DNA of 64,000 bases from Mactra quadrangularis (GCA_025267735.1 CM046303.1:30914380-30978379), one strand, 5' to 3'; positions 50,701 through 56,932 are shown, counted from the first letter of the stretch. A program made the numbers and translations. The notes: a model not told the origin generated them from the letters alone.

Positions 50701-52194
50701 TTGATAAATTGTTAAAAGGGATCATTTTAATTTAATTCTGGAGCAGTTTATCTTAGTGATTGTGAACAGATTCTACTGGCTTTGTCTCAGCTCCTCTGGA
50801 TTAATTTTATACAGATTTTAGTGGCTCAACCTTAATACAGATTTACTTGCTCGGCTAAGCTTGTCTGAGTTAATGTAAACAGAATTTAGCTGGCTCCACT
50901 CAGGGAAGCATATTATCAAAAATCTTACGATAATTTAACTATACAATATAGAAGATTTTAAGATGACCGTTGATCATAAGGGCCCCGGTTCCTCTAGGTT
51001 AATTTAAACAGATTTTAAAGAAGTCCATATTTTTCTCCATATTTCAGACTTTTCTTGGTATAAGAGTAGAGAAAGAACTACAACGTAAACAAGCAGACAG
51101 AAAAGGTAGAAGAGAAAACTTTGGTGGTATTAGAATGGAGAAAACACAGAAATATGGTAAACTGTGTTCGCCATTCCAAGCATTATCTGTACCTGTAAGT
51201 AGATTTGAAACTTAATGAGTGTGGAATTTCAAGTTTCTTCTACTTGTCCATGGATGAGTGAAATCTAAAAATAAACTTTTCCGGGATCAAAATGCACTTG
51301 CCTAGATGTTCAATACTCAAAACTAATTATTGAAAACTGTGATATTAACTACATACTGTAAGTAATGATAAATAATCAACAAAAAAGATTCATTTTGAAG
51401 CATTGAGACATCCACTATTAGTAAGTTTTGATATGTTACATGTAAAATGTAGTATATTTTAGCTAAAAAAGAACCACAATACTTGCCCATCTACAAGTGG
51501 GATAGAATTATTGACTTGTCCGCAGACATGAATGTATGAGACGGACAAGTTGCGTATAAGTATTCTGCACTTCTGATTTGTAGGCTTAAGCAGTGGAACA
51601 GTAGTACAGTGCATAATTAGGGCTCAAGAGGTCCTTGGTTTAAACCCCACAAGAGACACTGTTGATTTCCTTGAGCAAGAAGTTGTTTGGGGTAAATGGG
51701 TACTGTGAGGGTCACCTGTCTGAAGGCTAATTTTAATAATCTGGGGTATGGTAGTAAAATTGTAACCTACAAAGATTCAGTGTTCCAAAAATGGCTTCCG
51801 TATCAATTTTCATATAATACGATATCTATGTCTCTGATACAATGAAGTATTAACAAGTTACTATGTTCTATTTAAAACATTATTGTATGACTTGTCTATT
51901 CTCTCTATTTCACAGAATGTTGTAGACATCAAAATACCAACTAATATGCCATTAAGCTCCAGAATGGTTAATAAAGGTTATAGTTCTAATAATTTAACTG
52001 AAGAAAAACTTATGACAATGGACTTTAGTTATGGTGGAAGAGAAACGCCACCTGGTGAGCAAGGGGAGGTAACTGTTAGGAAGAATGTAGGTGGCAGTAG
52101 AGTCAGCATGAGAGATGATAAATCAAGAAGTTCTAACAGGACTACGCCAAGAATCTTTGCTCCTAGTTTTAAGAAACATCACACTGTTGCATAA
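11697..52194 (+). CDS. EF-hand and WD40-repeat protein, WDR49/WDR64/WDY-like (21 coding exons)
   Basis: Assembled from 21 exons whose phases agree: 11697-11758, 14521-14767, 15279-15425, 17873-17935, 20315-20537, 21128-21312, 21730-21918, 23005-23196, 23785-24048, 24339-24503, 25069-25221, 26033-26217, 28595-28705, 36209-36345, 36921-37069, 40667-40840, 41820-41910, 43744-43907, 47570-47671, 51048-51194, 51916-52194. The total is 3429 nt, or 1142 aa plus stop. Residues 90-125 hold an EF-hand with loop DSSASGYVDWNE. Residues about 155-660 form a first WD40 block (DIRFFD, DHCIRLWN, VVKVWDI, GTIKVWN, GEIIVWDV). A Ser/Arg/Asn-rich linker follows. A second block begins near residue 730 (HIRFWC, GNIKVWDI, KTARLWTL). 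The signature WNLKDPSTWAHPKTPW and a basic, disordered tail follow. Members are associated with motile cilia or sperm, as far as I recall; it is probably a scaffold there. Four optional microexons would give up to 1183 aa. Choosing between WDR49 and WDR64 orthology needs a tree. Confidence 0.85.
12231..12569 (+). mobile_element. tRNA-derived SINE, family A, with 13-bp target duplication
   Basis: The element lies at 12244-12556, between two copies of agttatctattaa (12231-12243 and 12557-12569). The head has pol III box A (tagctcagttggtag) and box B (ggtttgattccc). The body contains gagcttggtcatgaaatta and cagtcactgaagaaagtatg. The tail is acaaaaacaaacaaa. It lies in intron 1 of the WD40 gene. 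Confidence 0.92.
12835..12990. mobile_element. Small inverted-repeat element (TTAAATACTC family)
   Basis: The left end, catacattaacccccctgat plus ttaaatactc, is inverted at 12943-12963 (aatcagcaggaataatttatg). The trailing sequence (caccagtggcagttgaataa) is shared with the copies at 136-185, 53145-53310 and 54187-54503. Confidence 0.7.
12995..13288 (-). mobile_element. tRNA-derived SINE, family B
   Basis: On the minus strand it starts gccagtagcacagttggtag (box A-like), has caggtttgaatccc as box B, then atgaaaatttgacaata, aggttaggtgggctgg and a cattaaacccagtata tail. Related copies lie at 37370-37444 plus 40456-40645, 52676-52775 and 62745-62985. Confidence 0.82.
13840..14141 (+). mobile_element. 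MITE of the GATCCGCCCCTG family
   Basis: Imperfect terminal inverted repeats: ggcagatccagcagggg at the left and ctcctggatccgcccctg at the right. Long G and C runs lie just inside. The AT-rich core matches 7483-7690 on the minus strand. Confidence 0.75.
14521..14767 (+). CDS. WD40 gene, exon 2 (EF-hand region, first part)
   Basis: Follows a clear acceptor (cttgtattttcag) and ends LEKLFQK before gtacgt. It encodes FDKDENVRLEEEIKLHHLEQ and MNLQEFKQTVSDVLM, a helix-rich region leading into the EF-hand. Phase 2 in, phase 0 out. Confidence 0.88.
15279..15425 (+). CDS. WD40 gene, exon 3 (EF-hand loop)
   Basis: Starts LDSSASGYVDWNEF, a canonical 12-residue calcium-binding loop with Asp1, Ser3, Ser5, Gly6, Asp9 and Glu12, followed by the exiting helix FCTYLLLLYREND. 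Ends IVQNR before gtaagt. Phase 0 at both ends. Confidence 0.92.
15612..15806 (-). mobile_element. tRNA-like SINE head and body
   Basis: On the minus strand it begins gccgcggccgtggcctagtgg (box A) and carries gtgggttcgagccc (box B). The body (gctagtattggtgata) is related to family B. The fold is too irregular for a functional tRNA gene. Confidence 0.7.
17873..17935 (+). CDS. WD40 gene, exon 4
   Basis: A 63-nt exon between ctttcag and gtaagt, encoding QEQTTKIVAVEGPARYVTVS plus a final Arg. It is the first strand of the first propeller and continues into EGAISVWYP of exon 5. Phase 0 at both ends. Confidence 0.88.
18020..18435 (+). promoter_or_regulatory. Promoter-like block, possible solo retroelement terminus
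   Basis: A moderately GC-rich island within intron 4. It holds ccaatcacgtgacc, then acacatataaacctgagc (TATA-like), then a gcgcagcatgtgcgc palindrome, and ends with a donor-like ccacgag/gtaagtg. This order resembles a retroelement or gene 5' end. No coding product is supported. Confidence 0.3.
20315..20537 (+). CDS. WD40 gene, exon 5
   Basis: Encodes EGAISVWYPSMQYDKYYVIS, an acidic SDDEEDSSQK loop, MWVTDAIYMPNCHKIAIAS and SRDIRFFD, one full WD blade. The donor is tttg/gtaagt. Phase 1 out. Confidence 0.9.
20728..20905 (+). mobile_element. Partial SINE, family A
   Basis: Begins at box B (aggtttaattccaggg) and continues gcatactttcgtgaaac, ttggtcatgaaata, and ctcctaaatccagaaatttagcctttct, matching the body of 12244-12556. 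The box A head is lost. Confidence 0.75.
21128..21312 (+). CDS. WD40 gene, exon 6
   Basis: Begins after atttcag; the joined codon is GCC. It encodes LPDVPYCFDYWYDKRNPNSE and LLIFGNDTGAINLMYF, then GGAHKIFMQ before gtaata. Phase 1 in, phase 0 out. Confidence 0.9.
21730..21918 (+). CDS. WD40 gene, exon 7
   Basis: Encodes NLDQHSRYIRHTVISDVHPE, LIRQVQYIPDNNMIISSCA and KSIIISDIKCLKKSYVFRID, part of the first propeller. The boundaries are ctttcag and gtaagt. Phase 0 at both ends. Confidence 0.9.
22009..22080 (+). repeat. Short tandem repeat, three units of about 23 bp
   Basis: Three units of the type atttcgctattcgcgacaca, the last one decayed, in intron 7. Confidence 0.75.
22213..22353. mobile_element. 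Palindromic MITE with about 49-bp arms
   Basis: The left arm (gggcacgttccacaagg, then cgctagatagcgcttcgtcc, then tctggtacc) is inverted at the right (ggtaccaggggacgaagcc, then agctagcgatcgccttgc, then agaatgtgc) with a loop of about 45 bp. There is no coding capacity. Confidence 0.82.
23005..23196 (+). CDS. WD40 gene, exon 8
   Basis: Encodes GVECFDFSKKLNILVTGSLD and HCIRLWNPY, followed by the next blade's opening MAVLEGHGTGVIGVKIH. This is a textbook WD40 unit. Phase 0 at both ends. Confidence 0.92.
23785..24048 (+). CDS. WD40 gene, exon 9
   Basis: Begins VVKVWDIKEHAILQTVVLKF, closing the blade opened in exon 8, then a longer loop (HGRMPEHGQFPIHLQPSPQ) and SLLVTCNDYIGLLKLGR. Ends IYNPVFKQ before gtaatt. 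Phase 0 at both ends. Confidence 0.92.
24339..24503 (+). CDS. WD40 gene, exon 10
   Basis: Encodes VATGCDSSVIALWDIETGNK and GEEEITCMTFDTTYRRLFSG, ending NGTIK before gttagt. Phase 0 at both ends. Confidence 0.92.
25069..25221 (+). CDS. WD40 gene, exon 11
   Basis: Encodes VWNFQNGHNLHKLEAIAEAE and IISVGWSRQITLYEDTDPD, completing the GTIKVWN blade. Boundaries are tgttttag and gtaagt. Phase 0 at both ends. Confidence 0.92.
25425..25690 (-). mobile_element. tRNA-derived SINE-like element
   Basis: The minus strand reads ggagtagttgtccagtggta (box A-like), then ccttggttagaatccaacta (box B-like), followed by a body running toward 25425. It differs from families A and B and lies between exons 11 and 12. 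Confidence 0.55.
26033..26217 (+). CDS. WD40 gene, exon 12
   Basis: Encodes LHKDDILTIDFCPPNLLCTA and SFDGEIIVWDVETEKIFVRL, ending with a TT remainder before gtaagt. Phase 2 out, which suits both exon 13 and the candidate microexon at 26944-26964. Confidence 0.9.
26581..26831 (+). mobile_element. MITE with ATACCCCCGC termini
   Basis: The left end atacccccgcttcgaagaag and right end gcgggggtatcactagt are inverted to each other. An internal (gtcc)n-type run and gtaaagcgatttcatgctcc are shared with the inverted copy at 58340-58570. It lies between exon 12 and the 21-nt microexon. Confidence 0.85.
26944..26964 (+). CDS. Candidate 21-nt microexon of the WD40 gene
   Basis: A 21-nt segment between a tttgttttag acceptor and a perfect gtaagt donor. 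In the phase set by exon 12 it reads ELMKDN between two split codons and leaves phase 2 unchanged, so inclusion or skipping both keep the frame. It needs RNA support. Confidence 0.55.
28595..28705 (+). CDS. WD40 gene, exon 13 (linker)
   Basis: Encodes VKKIEDMSSSDVNNGRPRSM and NSRPNSRHQKSHRVER, a low-complexity Ser/Arg/Asn linker between the two WD40 blocks. The donor is agagg/gtaggt; a downstream GT would bring an in-frame stop. Phase 2 at both ends. Confidence 0.82.
29516..29843 (-). mobile_element. SINE, family A, flanked by an unusually long direct repeat
   Basis: The minus-strand element at about 29547-29812 has box A (gctagctcagttctgagttg) and box B-like sequence and the same body as 12244-12556. 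The flanks 29516-29546 and 29813-29843 are identical over 31 bp, beginning tgttttaaaatgtaacaag, which is longer than the 13-bp duplications of its relatives. Confidence 0.85.
30359..30391 (+). CDS. Candidate 33-nt microexon of the WD40 gene
   Basis: Lies between tcattcag and gtaaga. In phase 2 it reads NTWQDMLILH between split codons and returns phase 2 to exon 14. It is open in the required frame but lacks a long pyrimidine tract, so it is less certain than the main exons. Confidence 0.45.
   Translation, partial: KHMARYVNIT
30568..30935 (+). repeat. Tandem pair of tRNA-like units, offset 245 bp
   Basis: The unit caacagccttgctgttgggt, then accacccaggagaaccagg, then a box B-like ggttcgattccc and a caatttactttaa end, occurs twice (30568-30692 and 30813-30935). 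The pair looks like a duplicated or dimeric SINE. Confidence 0.7.
32130..32460 (+). mobile_element. SINE, family A, with 13-bp target duplication
   Basis: The element at 32143-32447 lies between two copies of taaaacagcagga (32130-32142 and 32448-32460). The head is gctagctcagttggtag with box B ggtccgattcccgg. The body matches 12244-12556. It is nested in the fold-back element. Confidence 0.92.
33283..33430 (-). mobile_element. Fragment of the GATCCGCCCCTG MITE family
   Basis: Its minus strand ends ctttgatccatccctg and carries two C runs and cagaaaagttcaga-like sequence, matching the right third of 13840-14141. Confidence 0.65.
33451..33798 (-). pseudogene. LINE ORF2 C-terminal relic
   Basis: A 115-codon frame whose last third reads SSIYSLFYPCTIREWNQIP, the S-x(n)-F-x-P-x-TIREWN-x-P pattern seen near the end of many LINE reverse transcriptase proteins. 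The upstream part (YWDRTPGCV) is garbled, with a frame slip likely. No RT core remains. Confidence 0.55.
35040..35150 (+). repeat. Short direct repeat (ccagaggattgtatcattg)
   Basis: ccagaggattgtatcattga occurs twice about 43 bp apart, with a third decayed copy (tcagaggattgatg). It lies in intron 13. Confidence 0.65.
36209..36345 (+). CDS. WD40 gene, exon 14
   Basis: Follows tttttcag and encodes QTAPVDKVLFLKGRATGRNL and SEGGHIRFWCLYGARNEM, the opening blade of the second WD40 block. Phase 2 in, phase 1 out (donor gttagt). Confidence 0.9.
36921..37069 (+). CDS. WD40 gene, exon 15
   Basis: Encodes GYFYAPDTTDESVLGMCTNN and VTGDTQGNIKVWDIMSYCIK, ending QERG before gtaagt. Phase 1 in, phase 0 out. 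Confidence 0.9.
37370..37444 (+). mobile_element. Left half of a family B SINE split by a LINE
   Basis: aatctagtttcctgaagga, ggtacaggtt and gattataccctttcat match the middle of the family B copy at 12995-13288. The match stops at 37444 and resumes at 40456. Confidence 0.7.
37445..38620 (+). pseudogene. LINE reverse transcriptase C-terminal half, frameshifted
   Basis: The first part (from about 37445 to 37964) reads ETPQELQSNLDLLHTYCQKW, LEVNTTKTKIVVFRKRG, DCFNYLGTLFNYTGTF and HLKFCKRILNVRKS, the thumb and connection of a non-LTR RT. A single missing base near 37955 shifts the frame. The rest (to 38620) reads NNGARNWIFYLKKML, IQTGRYSRNNIPRNERYCQI and DEYHFVITCPAYSNIRKTY, a Cys/His-bearing C-terminal region. 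The catalytic YxDD segment is absent because of 5' truncation. Confidence 0.82.
38621..40370 (+). repeat. 69-bp satellite within the LINE 3' region
   Basis: The core array at about 38940-39880 has a 69-bp period (unit words gtttgtaaatgttgactgca, tcataaacatgtgctctaag, taaaatttacatg), about 14 copies. More diverged, longer units that add ccaaataatgatataactg flank it at 38640-38930 and 39860-40370. The short unit looks derived from the longer one by internal deletion. Confidence 0.88.
40456..40645 (+). mobile_element. Right half of the split family B SINE
   Basis: Resumes with atgaaaatttgacaatagtg and continues through aggttaggtgagctgg to a cccagtaataaaaa tail. It lies immediately before the pyrimidine tract of exon 16. 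Confidence 0.75.
40667..40840 (+). CDS. WD40 gene, exon 16
   Basis: Encodes WHAHDSAIVSVEYGKHDTGE and ITASTDKTARLWTLRDGQYI, a clear WD blade. The acceptor's pyrimidine tract (cccccccctttttcaattt) lies next to the tail of a SINE. Phase 0 at both ends. Confidence 0.92.
40865..41180 (-). pseudogene. LINE 3'-end relic
   Basis: The minus strand has LAKDRPVWQHTAH and, after frame slips and stops, a C-x2-C-like NCGHNCRSRIGLNSHTG-type zinc-finger remnant. This pattern is typical of the extreme C-terminus of some LINE proteins. It is heavily decayed. Confidence 0.5.
41507..41690 (+). repeat. 30-bp minisatellite, six units
   Basis: Unit ccatggacattttactcaga followed by tctggttata, six near-perfect copies. 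It ends about 130 bp before exon 17. Confidence 0.92.
41820..41910 (+). CDS. WD40 gene, exon 17
   Basis: Encodes KKSWNLKDPSTWAHPKTPWS followed by a Ser/Lys-rich run. The WNLKDPSTW-type motif after the last blade is the best family signature in the C-terminal half. Ends with G (phase 1) before gtttgt, a weaker donor. Confidence 0.85.
42126..42367. mobile_element. MITE with about 70-bp inverted termini
   Basis: tgtatagttctattacatta at the left is inverted as gatgtaatagaactatacaa at the right. The inner arm (cctgtcacaacttgaataat) is also inverted. The loop is unique. It shares the ctgtcaMaacWtgaataatt core with the hairpin at 54319-54467. Confidence 0.85.
42442..42467 (+). repeat. (CATA)n microsatellite
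   Basis: About six catacata units in intron 17. Confidence 0.85.
42612..43743 (+). repeat. 41-bp minisatellite of about 27 units made from a 3' splice site and exon start
   Basis: The unit is attcaagcactgtctc followed by atttttcctcatgcctgtgttgtag, 41 bp (a few of 40 or 42). I counted 27 near-identical units after the first tag at 42634. The final tag is the acceptor of exon 18, and exon 18 itself begins with attcaagcactgtctc. So every unit carries a pyrimidine-rich tract, an AG and the first 16 nt of the exon. A few units have the AG context changed (tgtgg, ttaaag). Confidence 0.93.
43744..43907 (+). CDS. WD40 gene, exon 18
   Basis: Joins exon 17 as GAT and reads SSTVSDVRSLVTEQDLEVP followed by VEIKEKKEEIKQPVQRKSPV and QQTTNQNTDNDE before gtatga. 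It is Lys/Glu-rich and probably disordered. Its first 16 nt are repeated in the minisatellite upstream. Phase 1 in, phase 0 out. Confidence 0.85.
44560..45305 (+). repeat. Degenerate 27-31-bp minisatellite
   Basis: Repeats of the type cttgctatcttatcttacca plus atgtctgt, roughly 25 copies with length variation. It is pyrimidine-rich on the + strand and is translated by chance in several frames as YLILPM-like runs. It ends about 65 bp before the 36-nt candidate microexon. Confidence 0.88.
45372..45407 (+). CDS. Candidate 36-nt microexon of the WD40 gene
   Basis: Reads VENKNQCTQSAE in phase 0 between atgtaaacag and a good gtatgt donor. It matches the hydrophilic style of exons 18 and 19 but its acceptor has a poor pyrimidine tract. 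It sits about 65 bp after a long minisatellite. Confidence 0.4.
46890..47337. other. Element-like block with ATATCGAT words
   Basis: Contains gcaagtgtgccaaaatatcg and agtgtgccaaaaatcgatat, relatives of the arms of the adjacent palindrome (47338-47479). It also has a less AT-rich stretch with gtgacgtaacgtcaac. Probably part of one larger mobile element. Confidence 0.45.
47338..47479. mobile_element. 142-bp near-perfect palindrome
   Basis: The left arm aggttatgaaacagggcaag, then tgtgccttaagtcgatat, is matched by the inverted right arm atatcgacttaaggcacac, then ttgccctgtttaataacct. The centre has ccctcgggctgaagccctcg. It ends 90 bp before exon 19. Confidence 0.9.
47570..47671 (+). CDS. WD40 gene, exon 19
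   Basis: Between tttcactag and gttaga, encoding KKTTNDDSLGPLRVKFRSHT and FAYNSSRPETERSK. Phase 0 at both ends, continuing the basic tail. Confidence 0.8.
48090..48348. mobile_element. Tc1/mariner-like MITE with 28-bp TIRs and TA target
   Basis: tactaggacgaaaaagaaac plus gccgggta at the left is exactly inverted at the right (48318-48346), with TA on each side. It is about 257 bp with no coding capacity. Membership in the Tc1/mariner group is inferred from the TA duplication and size. Confidence 0.88.
49900..49932 (+). CDS. Candidate 33-nt microexon or alternative 3' end of the WD40 gene
   Basis: Reads EKKYAATLGYK in phase 0 after ggatggccag. The following GTGCAAG is a weak donor. Read-through adds VQVV and a TGA stop, so it could also be an alternative terminal exon. 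A T-rich tract lies about 15 nt upstream of the AG. Confidence 0.3.
51048..51194 (+). CDS. WD40 gene, exon 20
   Basis: Between atttcag and gtaagt, encoding TFLGIRVEKELQRKQADRKG and GGIRMEKTQKYGKLCSPFQA. Phase 0 at both ends. The conserved-looking YGKLCSPFQAL run suggests a docking segment, an inference only. Confidence 0.87.
51588..51770 (+). mobile_element. tRNA-like SINE
   Basis: agcagtggaacagtagtaca (box A-like), ccttggtttaaaccccacaa (box B-like) and a body with ccttgagcaagaagtt, a phrase typical of conserved SINE cores. It lies in intron 20. Confidence 0.5.
51916..52194 (+). CDS. WD40 gene, exon 21 (stop codon)
   Basis: Begins after ctatttcacag with NVVDIKIPTNMPLSSRMVNK, continues MTMDFSYGGRETPPGEQGEV and ends RIFAPSFKKHHTVA with TAA. 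The tail is basic and Ser/Arg-rich. Candidate AATAAA poly(A) signals follow at 52370-52375 and 52591-52596. Confidence 0.9.
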   Translation, partial: NVVDIKIPTNMPLSSRMVNKGYSSNNLTEEKLMTMDFSYGGRETPPGEQGEVTVRKNVGGSRVSMRDDKSRSSNRTTPRIFAPSFKKHHTVA

Positions 52195-52675
52195 TATATT
52201 ATATTAGGGATTTTTTACAATTTTAAAAGATGTGTTATATTGTTCAAATTGGGAACTCAAATTTATGGATTTTTCGAGCTTTTCTGCTGAAAAAAGGTTT
52301 GTTTGTATCAGATGCATCCGTGTTGAATGAAGCTATTTTACATATAATGGCTGATAAGCAGTCAACATTAATAAAATCCTATTGTTTCGTGTTCTCACAT
52401 AATAATTTTAACTTTATTCCACACTGGTACATGCGGTTCAAACAAGATTTTTTGAGCAGAAAAAACCCACCAATTTGAGTTCCAATCAAATCTACTTGTT
52501 TGATATCATACAAGTTTAACCCTTTATTACAGCTTCTTTATATAGTCTTGGGACAATTTTTATTGCATGCTTTATAACTACTACGCAAGGAATAAAACTA
52601 TTTTATATATGGCATTTTGATTTATATAACTTAATATTATTTGGTCTCAGACCAATATGTTTTGTTTTTTGTTTT

Positions 52676-52775
52676 GTTTTTTTACTGGGTTTAATGCCCT
52701 GTCAACACAATTTAGGTCATTTTACTGCGTCCAGCACACCTAATCTAGCTTTCCTGGACCCTTGTCTTTAGGCCA
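52676..52775 (-). mobile_element. 3' end of a family B SINE
   Basis: tactgggtttaatgccctgt, ttactgcgtccagcacacct and agctttcctggaccc match the tail end of 12995-13288. The tRNA head is missing. Confidence 0.72.
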
Positions 52776-53144
52776 ATATGAACAAACCATTTATGCATAC
52801 CATATTCCTTTTAAAAGTGCCTATTGAAGGTGAATTATACTATGTGAACACCCATGACATATAACTGTGTGAATAACTAATATGTTCACTGTTTTTGTCA
52901 TTCTATGTTCATAGGACTTATCCAAATTTAGTTAAAATATTTTGTTGCTGTGATGATTGGAAAAGTTTCAGTCCAATCTCAAAGACTATCTACCATGCCG
53001 AGAGTCTTGTTTCTTTTTCTTTAACTTAAAAATATGCACATTTTGTGACATAGGAAAGTTTGTTAAAGTGATCATCAATATATCTTATGCAAGGGGTTTA
53101 AACAACTTGTATCAATTGGTAAATTCTATTTAACTGACTGTGTT

Positions 53145-53310
53145 GCATACATTACTCCTGCTGATTTAAATACTCACTACAGTACTTCTGTACTCACTAT
53201 TGATAAAGATAAATATTCCTATTTATGTACGTAGAGTTTCAAACAAGTATTGAGTATTTAAATCAGCAGAGTTAATGTATGCACCACTGACAGTTGAATA
53301 CAATTTACCA
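53145..53310. mobile_element. Small inverted-repeat element (TTAAATACTC family)
   Basis: The left end gcatacattactcctgctga is inverted at the right (aatcagcagagttaatgtat), followed by the family's trailing gcaccactgacagttgaata. Confidence 0.78.
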
Positions 53311-54186
53311 ATATACGTTCTTCAATTTGTGCTGCTATTGAAAAATATTTATTTTGCTGTGGGTCAGTGCTTTATCATTGCTTATAGTATTTATATGCTT
53401 AGTTTTTAAGATTTTAATGAGTGATATTTAAATGATTTCACATAACAAATGAATAGAATTGAAAAAATAATCAATCAATAATCAATTTTAAAAGTTCCAA
53501 TATTTTCTTCAACACAAGTTTATAATTCTCATTGTCTGTGATTCCATGTAACCGTCTGTGATATGTTTTATATGATTATGATTTCTTTTCTATTATTGTA
53601 ACTTGTGATGCCAGGATTGAATCCCTTGATAGATTTGTTTTGTTTTCCATCTTAACTCATGGAGTCTCACCCAACTTTAGCCTGTACATATTGACCTTAG
53701 ATGGAGTATTTTATATTGTATTATGGTTTTCAGTGGAATACCGGGATTTATCAGTGAAATAAAAATAAAAATTCCGCTGTTTTGAATTAATGAAAATAAA
53801 TTTGTTATTTTCACTGTTTGGGTGTGCTTTTTTGAAGACATGACATAAAATAACACCAGTTTGAAGCAAAAAACAAACAGAAAATTAATTGAGTGTAAAA
53901 TCCACTGTCAGAAGTCTATTTATTTCACTTGTGAGCTAGGGATATTAGTGGCAACACTACTCGTGAAATTATTGCATCCTTTGCTTACTTTAAAATAAAA
54001 TCGCTATAACATGGAAATAAACAAACATCCTCCATATAGTTATTTTTTTAAGTTATCACATTGTGACTAACTGATTTATTGGATGGAAATGATATTGAAA
54101 TTTGTATGTCTTGGTCAACATGAACCAGCTAATTTCTATAATTGTGTCAATAGTTATGAGTAAACTTAATTTAACTGTCAGCGGTA

Positions 54187-54503
54187 TATACATTAACCCC
54201 ACACATTTAAATACTCACTACAGTACTTCAGTTCTCCATATTTATTAAAATAGCTGTCTGTATTGACATGTGTGTATATGGATTACCGGTATCAGACAAA
54301 TATTTTTTAAAATCAATGTATAGTTCGTTTTTTTCTAAACTGTCAAAGTTTGAATAATTTCACAGTGAATGATTACACACTATTTCAATATCACGAGTGT
54401 TGGACAAAGAGCACGAAGTCACCGTGAAATTATTCATGTTTTGACAGTTTAGAAAAACGAACAATATGTGCCACTGACATTTGAATAAAATTTAACAATA
54501 CTT
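54187..54503. mobile_element. TTAAATACTC element interrupted by a second hairpin MITE
   Basis: The left part (atacattaaccccacacatt, then taaatactc) and right part (atgtgccactgacatttgaa) belong to the same family as 53145-53310. Between them, 54319-54467 is a separate hairpin with arms ctaaactgtcaaagtttgaa and tcatgttttgacagtttag. Confidence 0.72.
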
Positions 54504-56932
54504 GTAAAACATGACAATTCATTACTGCTTTACTATTTCTAGAAATATGTTTTATTACTACATACTCATGTCATGTAGTACATGGTGTTATCAAACCTAT
54601 TGTGTCTTTCATGTATTGTTTAGTGTGATAATTTTATTGTGAATTATGTATTATTTTTTATTATTGATTTTTATATAATGTTTGAATTCAAAATAAAAAT
54701 TGTAAGTGATGAATTGTTTCGTTTTTTTATATTTATTGTCTGTGCATTGTGTTTGTATGTGAATGTTTGCCAGTGTGCTGCGCAGTGTGTCCATCTGTCG
54801 GTCTGTCTGTTTATATATACAACTTATACACTTGGACATGACAGAGCACTTCCAGTCCAGCAGCAACTTCATGGCACCAGCACTCAAGCCCGAGTGCAGT
54901 TGTCCAACCAAGAGGTAACCTCAAAACAGGGTTGGCAAAAAGGCGGTCAGTGTGAGTATTGACCGGACCGGTGGTCAATACTGGTTTTAACAGGACAATA
55001 CTGGTCAATACTGGTCATTGGTTTTTACAACATATAATATGTTCATTTTATGACAAATATTAATACATTTTGTTCTTAAACTCACATTGGAAGCCTTAAA
55101 CAAATGAATAAATATAATTAAAGATAATTAAGTTAAAATCATAATTCTCATTTTGTTGTACATGGAATAGATTTTTATACAAAATTTACTCAATGGTCAA
55201 TTCTGGTCATTTCTGGTTTAAAGGTGTTTTGATTTTGAAATATATTATCTGGCCATATCATGACATAAATAATAGGTTTCAAACTTGTTGATAAAATAAA
55301 TGTTACAAATTATGTGACAATCACCTTAACCTCACACCCAATTTAGTGTCCCCTCAGTAGTGATAGTAAGCCACCTGATGAAACTTTTGGCAGGAACTTA
55401 ACAGTTCAGTATTGTATCAATTATATTTGATACTGTAGTAATAAATTAATCATTATGATTATAATACATTAAAAAAGTAACTACATGTATAGTTATGATG
55501 CAAATAATTCAGTTCGATTTTCATTTGACCACATTAATTTTGACCAGTGATGACCATTTAAAACTTTGATGATGTCAATAACGTCCAGTTCTACTCATTA
55601 AGATTGAATTACACTAAATTACAACAGTTGAAGAATTAAAAGTGATATAAGAACAACTAAAAAAAAGAAATGACATAAAGAAGTCTTTCTTTAATCTAAA
55701 AGTAAAAGTTTATTTAACTTAATAATTTTTATTTGTCCATAAAGATGGCACACCACAAACAAGACACAGGTGAGGCATTCTGACTTGCACTAGATTTGCT
55801 CTACACTTATATGTGCAATACATGGCATGAGTGCAAGTACTTGGACTCATGTCTTATCTAACCTTGTTAGAGCCCATTGCACACATTTTCTATAAATAAA
55901 CAGAAATCTTGGGCTTTAACATGCATCAGACTGCAAAAAAACCCATGAATCTACATACATAATAATTTTGTAAATTACTAGCTTTTTGTTCATCATACCA
56001 TGATTTTTAAGTATTCCAAATAAATCTTAGAAAGCATTGATTTACTTAAAATTTTATAACTACGATGTAGCATTATTTTTCAGAACTTTTTAGGATGCAC
56101 ATCTTTGTGGAAATGTTCTGTATTTTACTAAATAATGATATTAGCCCCTATATAGGGCACTGTGTCTAAGACATTTTGACAAACACATGCATCACATGCA
56201 AGATCTGTGCTAAAAATGAAAATTACTTATTTGTTCAAGACATTTTATATGTCATCAGCACATGGAATGGTCTACTATTTAACATAGTTGTGTTTGCTTA
56301 CATGTAGTGATACATTATTATAATTCAGTTTTTTTGCTCCTCTTAATGAAAAATGCAATACTTTTTACAAAATATGCATCCATATAGTCAAACTTACATC
56401 CATCTTTCAACAGCAACCTTTAGTTTACTGCACATCCAATTTCTCAATAAAAATACTTCATACAGAAATAACCTCTGTAAAAGACAATGCTCAGCTATGC
56501 AATGACGACTGGAAGGAAAACAGTATGATTAATATAAGTTGCTGAAATCTTTTCGATGCAGCTGTCTCATCTAACTTTTGACTTATATTTTTAAGCGATA
56601 CGATTTGTTCTACCATACCTGTTGGCCCAATGAAATTCTCTTCACATATAGAGAAATGGATAAAAGATATGTTACCATTGGTTATTTGTGATAATCAGGT
56701 GCCTAGCACGTACAGAAGTTGCCGACTACTTAGTCTGCGTATAATGTGTGACTCATTATGCTAATTGATGATACATTCATCGTGGTACGCTCCGGGTGGT
56801 ATGACTCAACAGTGAATATGACTTTATACTTTGAACACAATGAACCCTGCATGGCGCTAAATATCTTTTCAAAGATATTTCTTGTTTAACATTATCTACA
56901 TCATATATCTTAGAAATTATTTCATAACCAAT

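Noticed and set aside
54639..54962. Overlapping open frames on both strands
   Set aside because: No recognisable domain, low-complexity composition, no matching exon boundaries.
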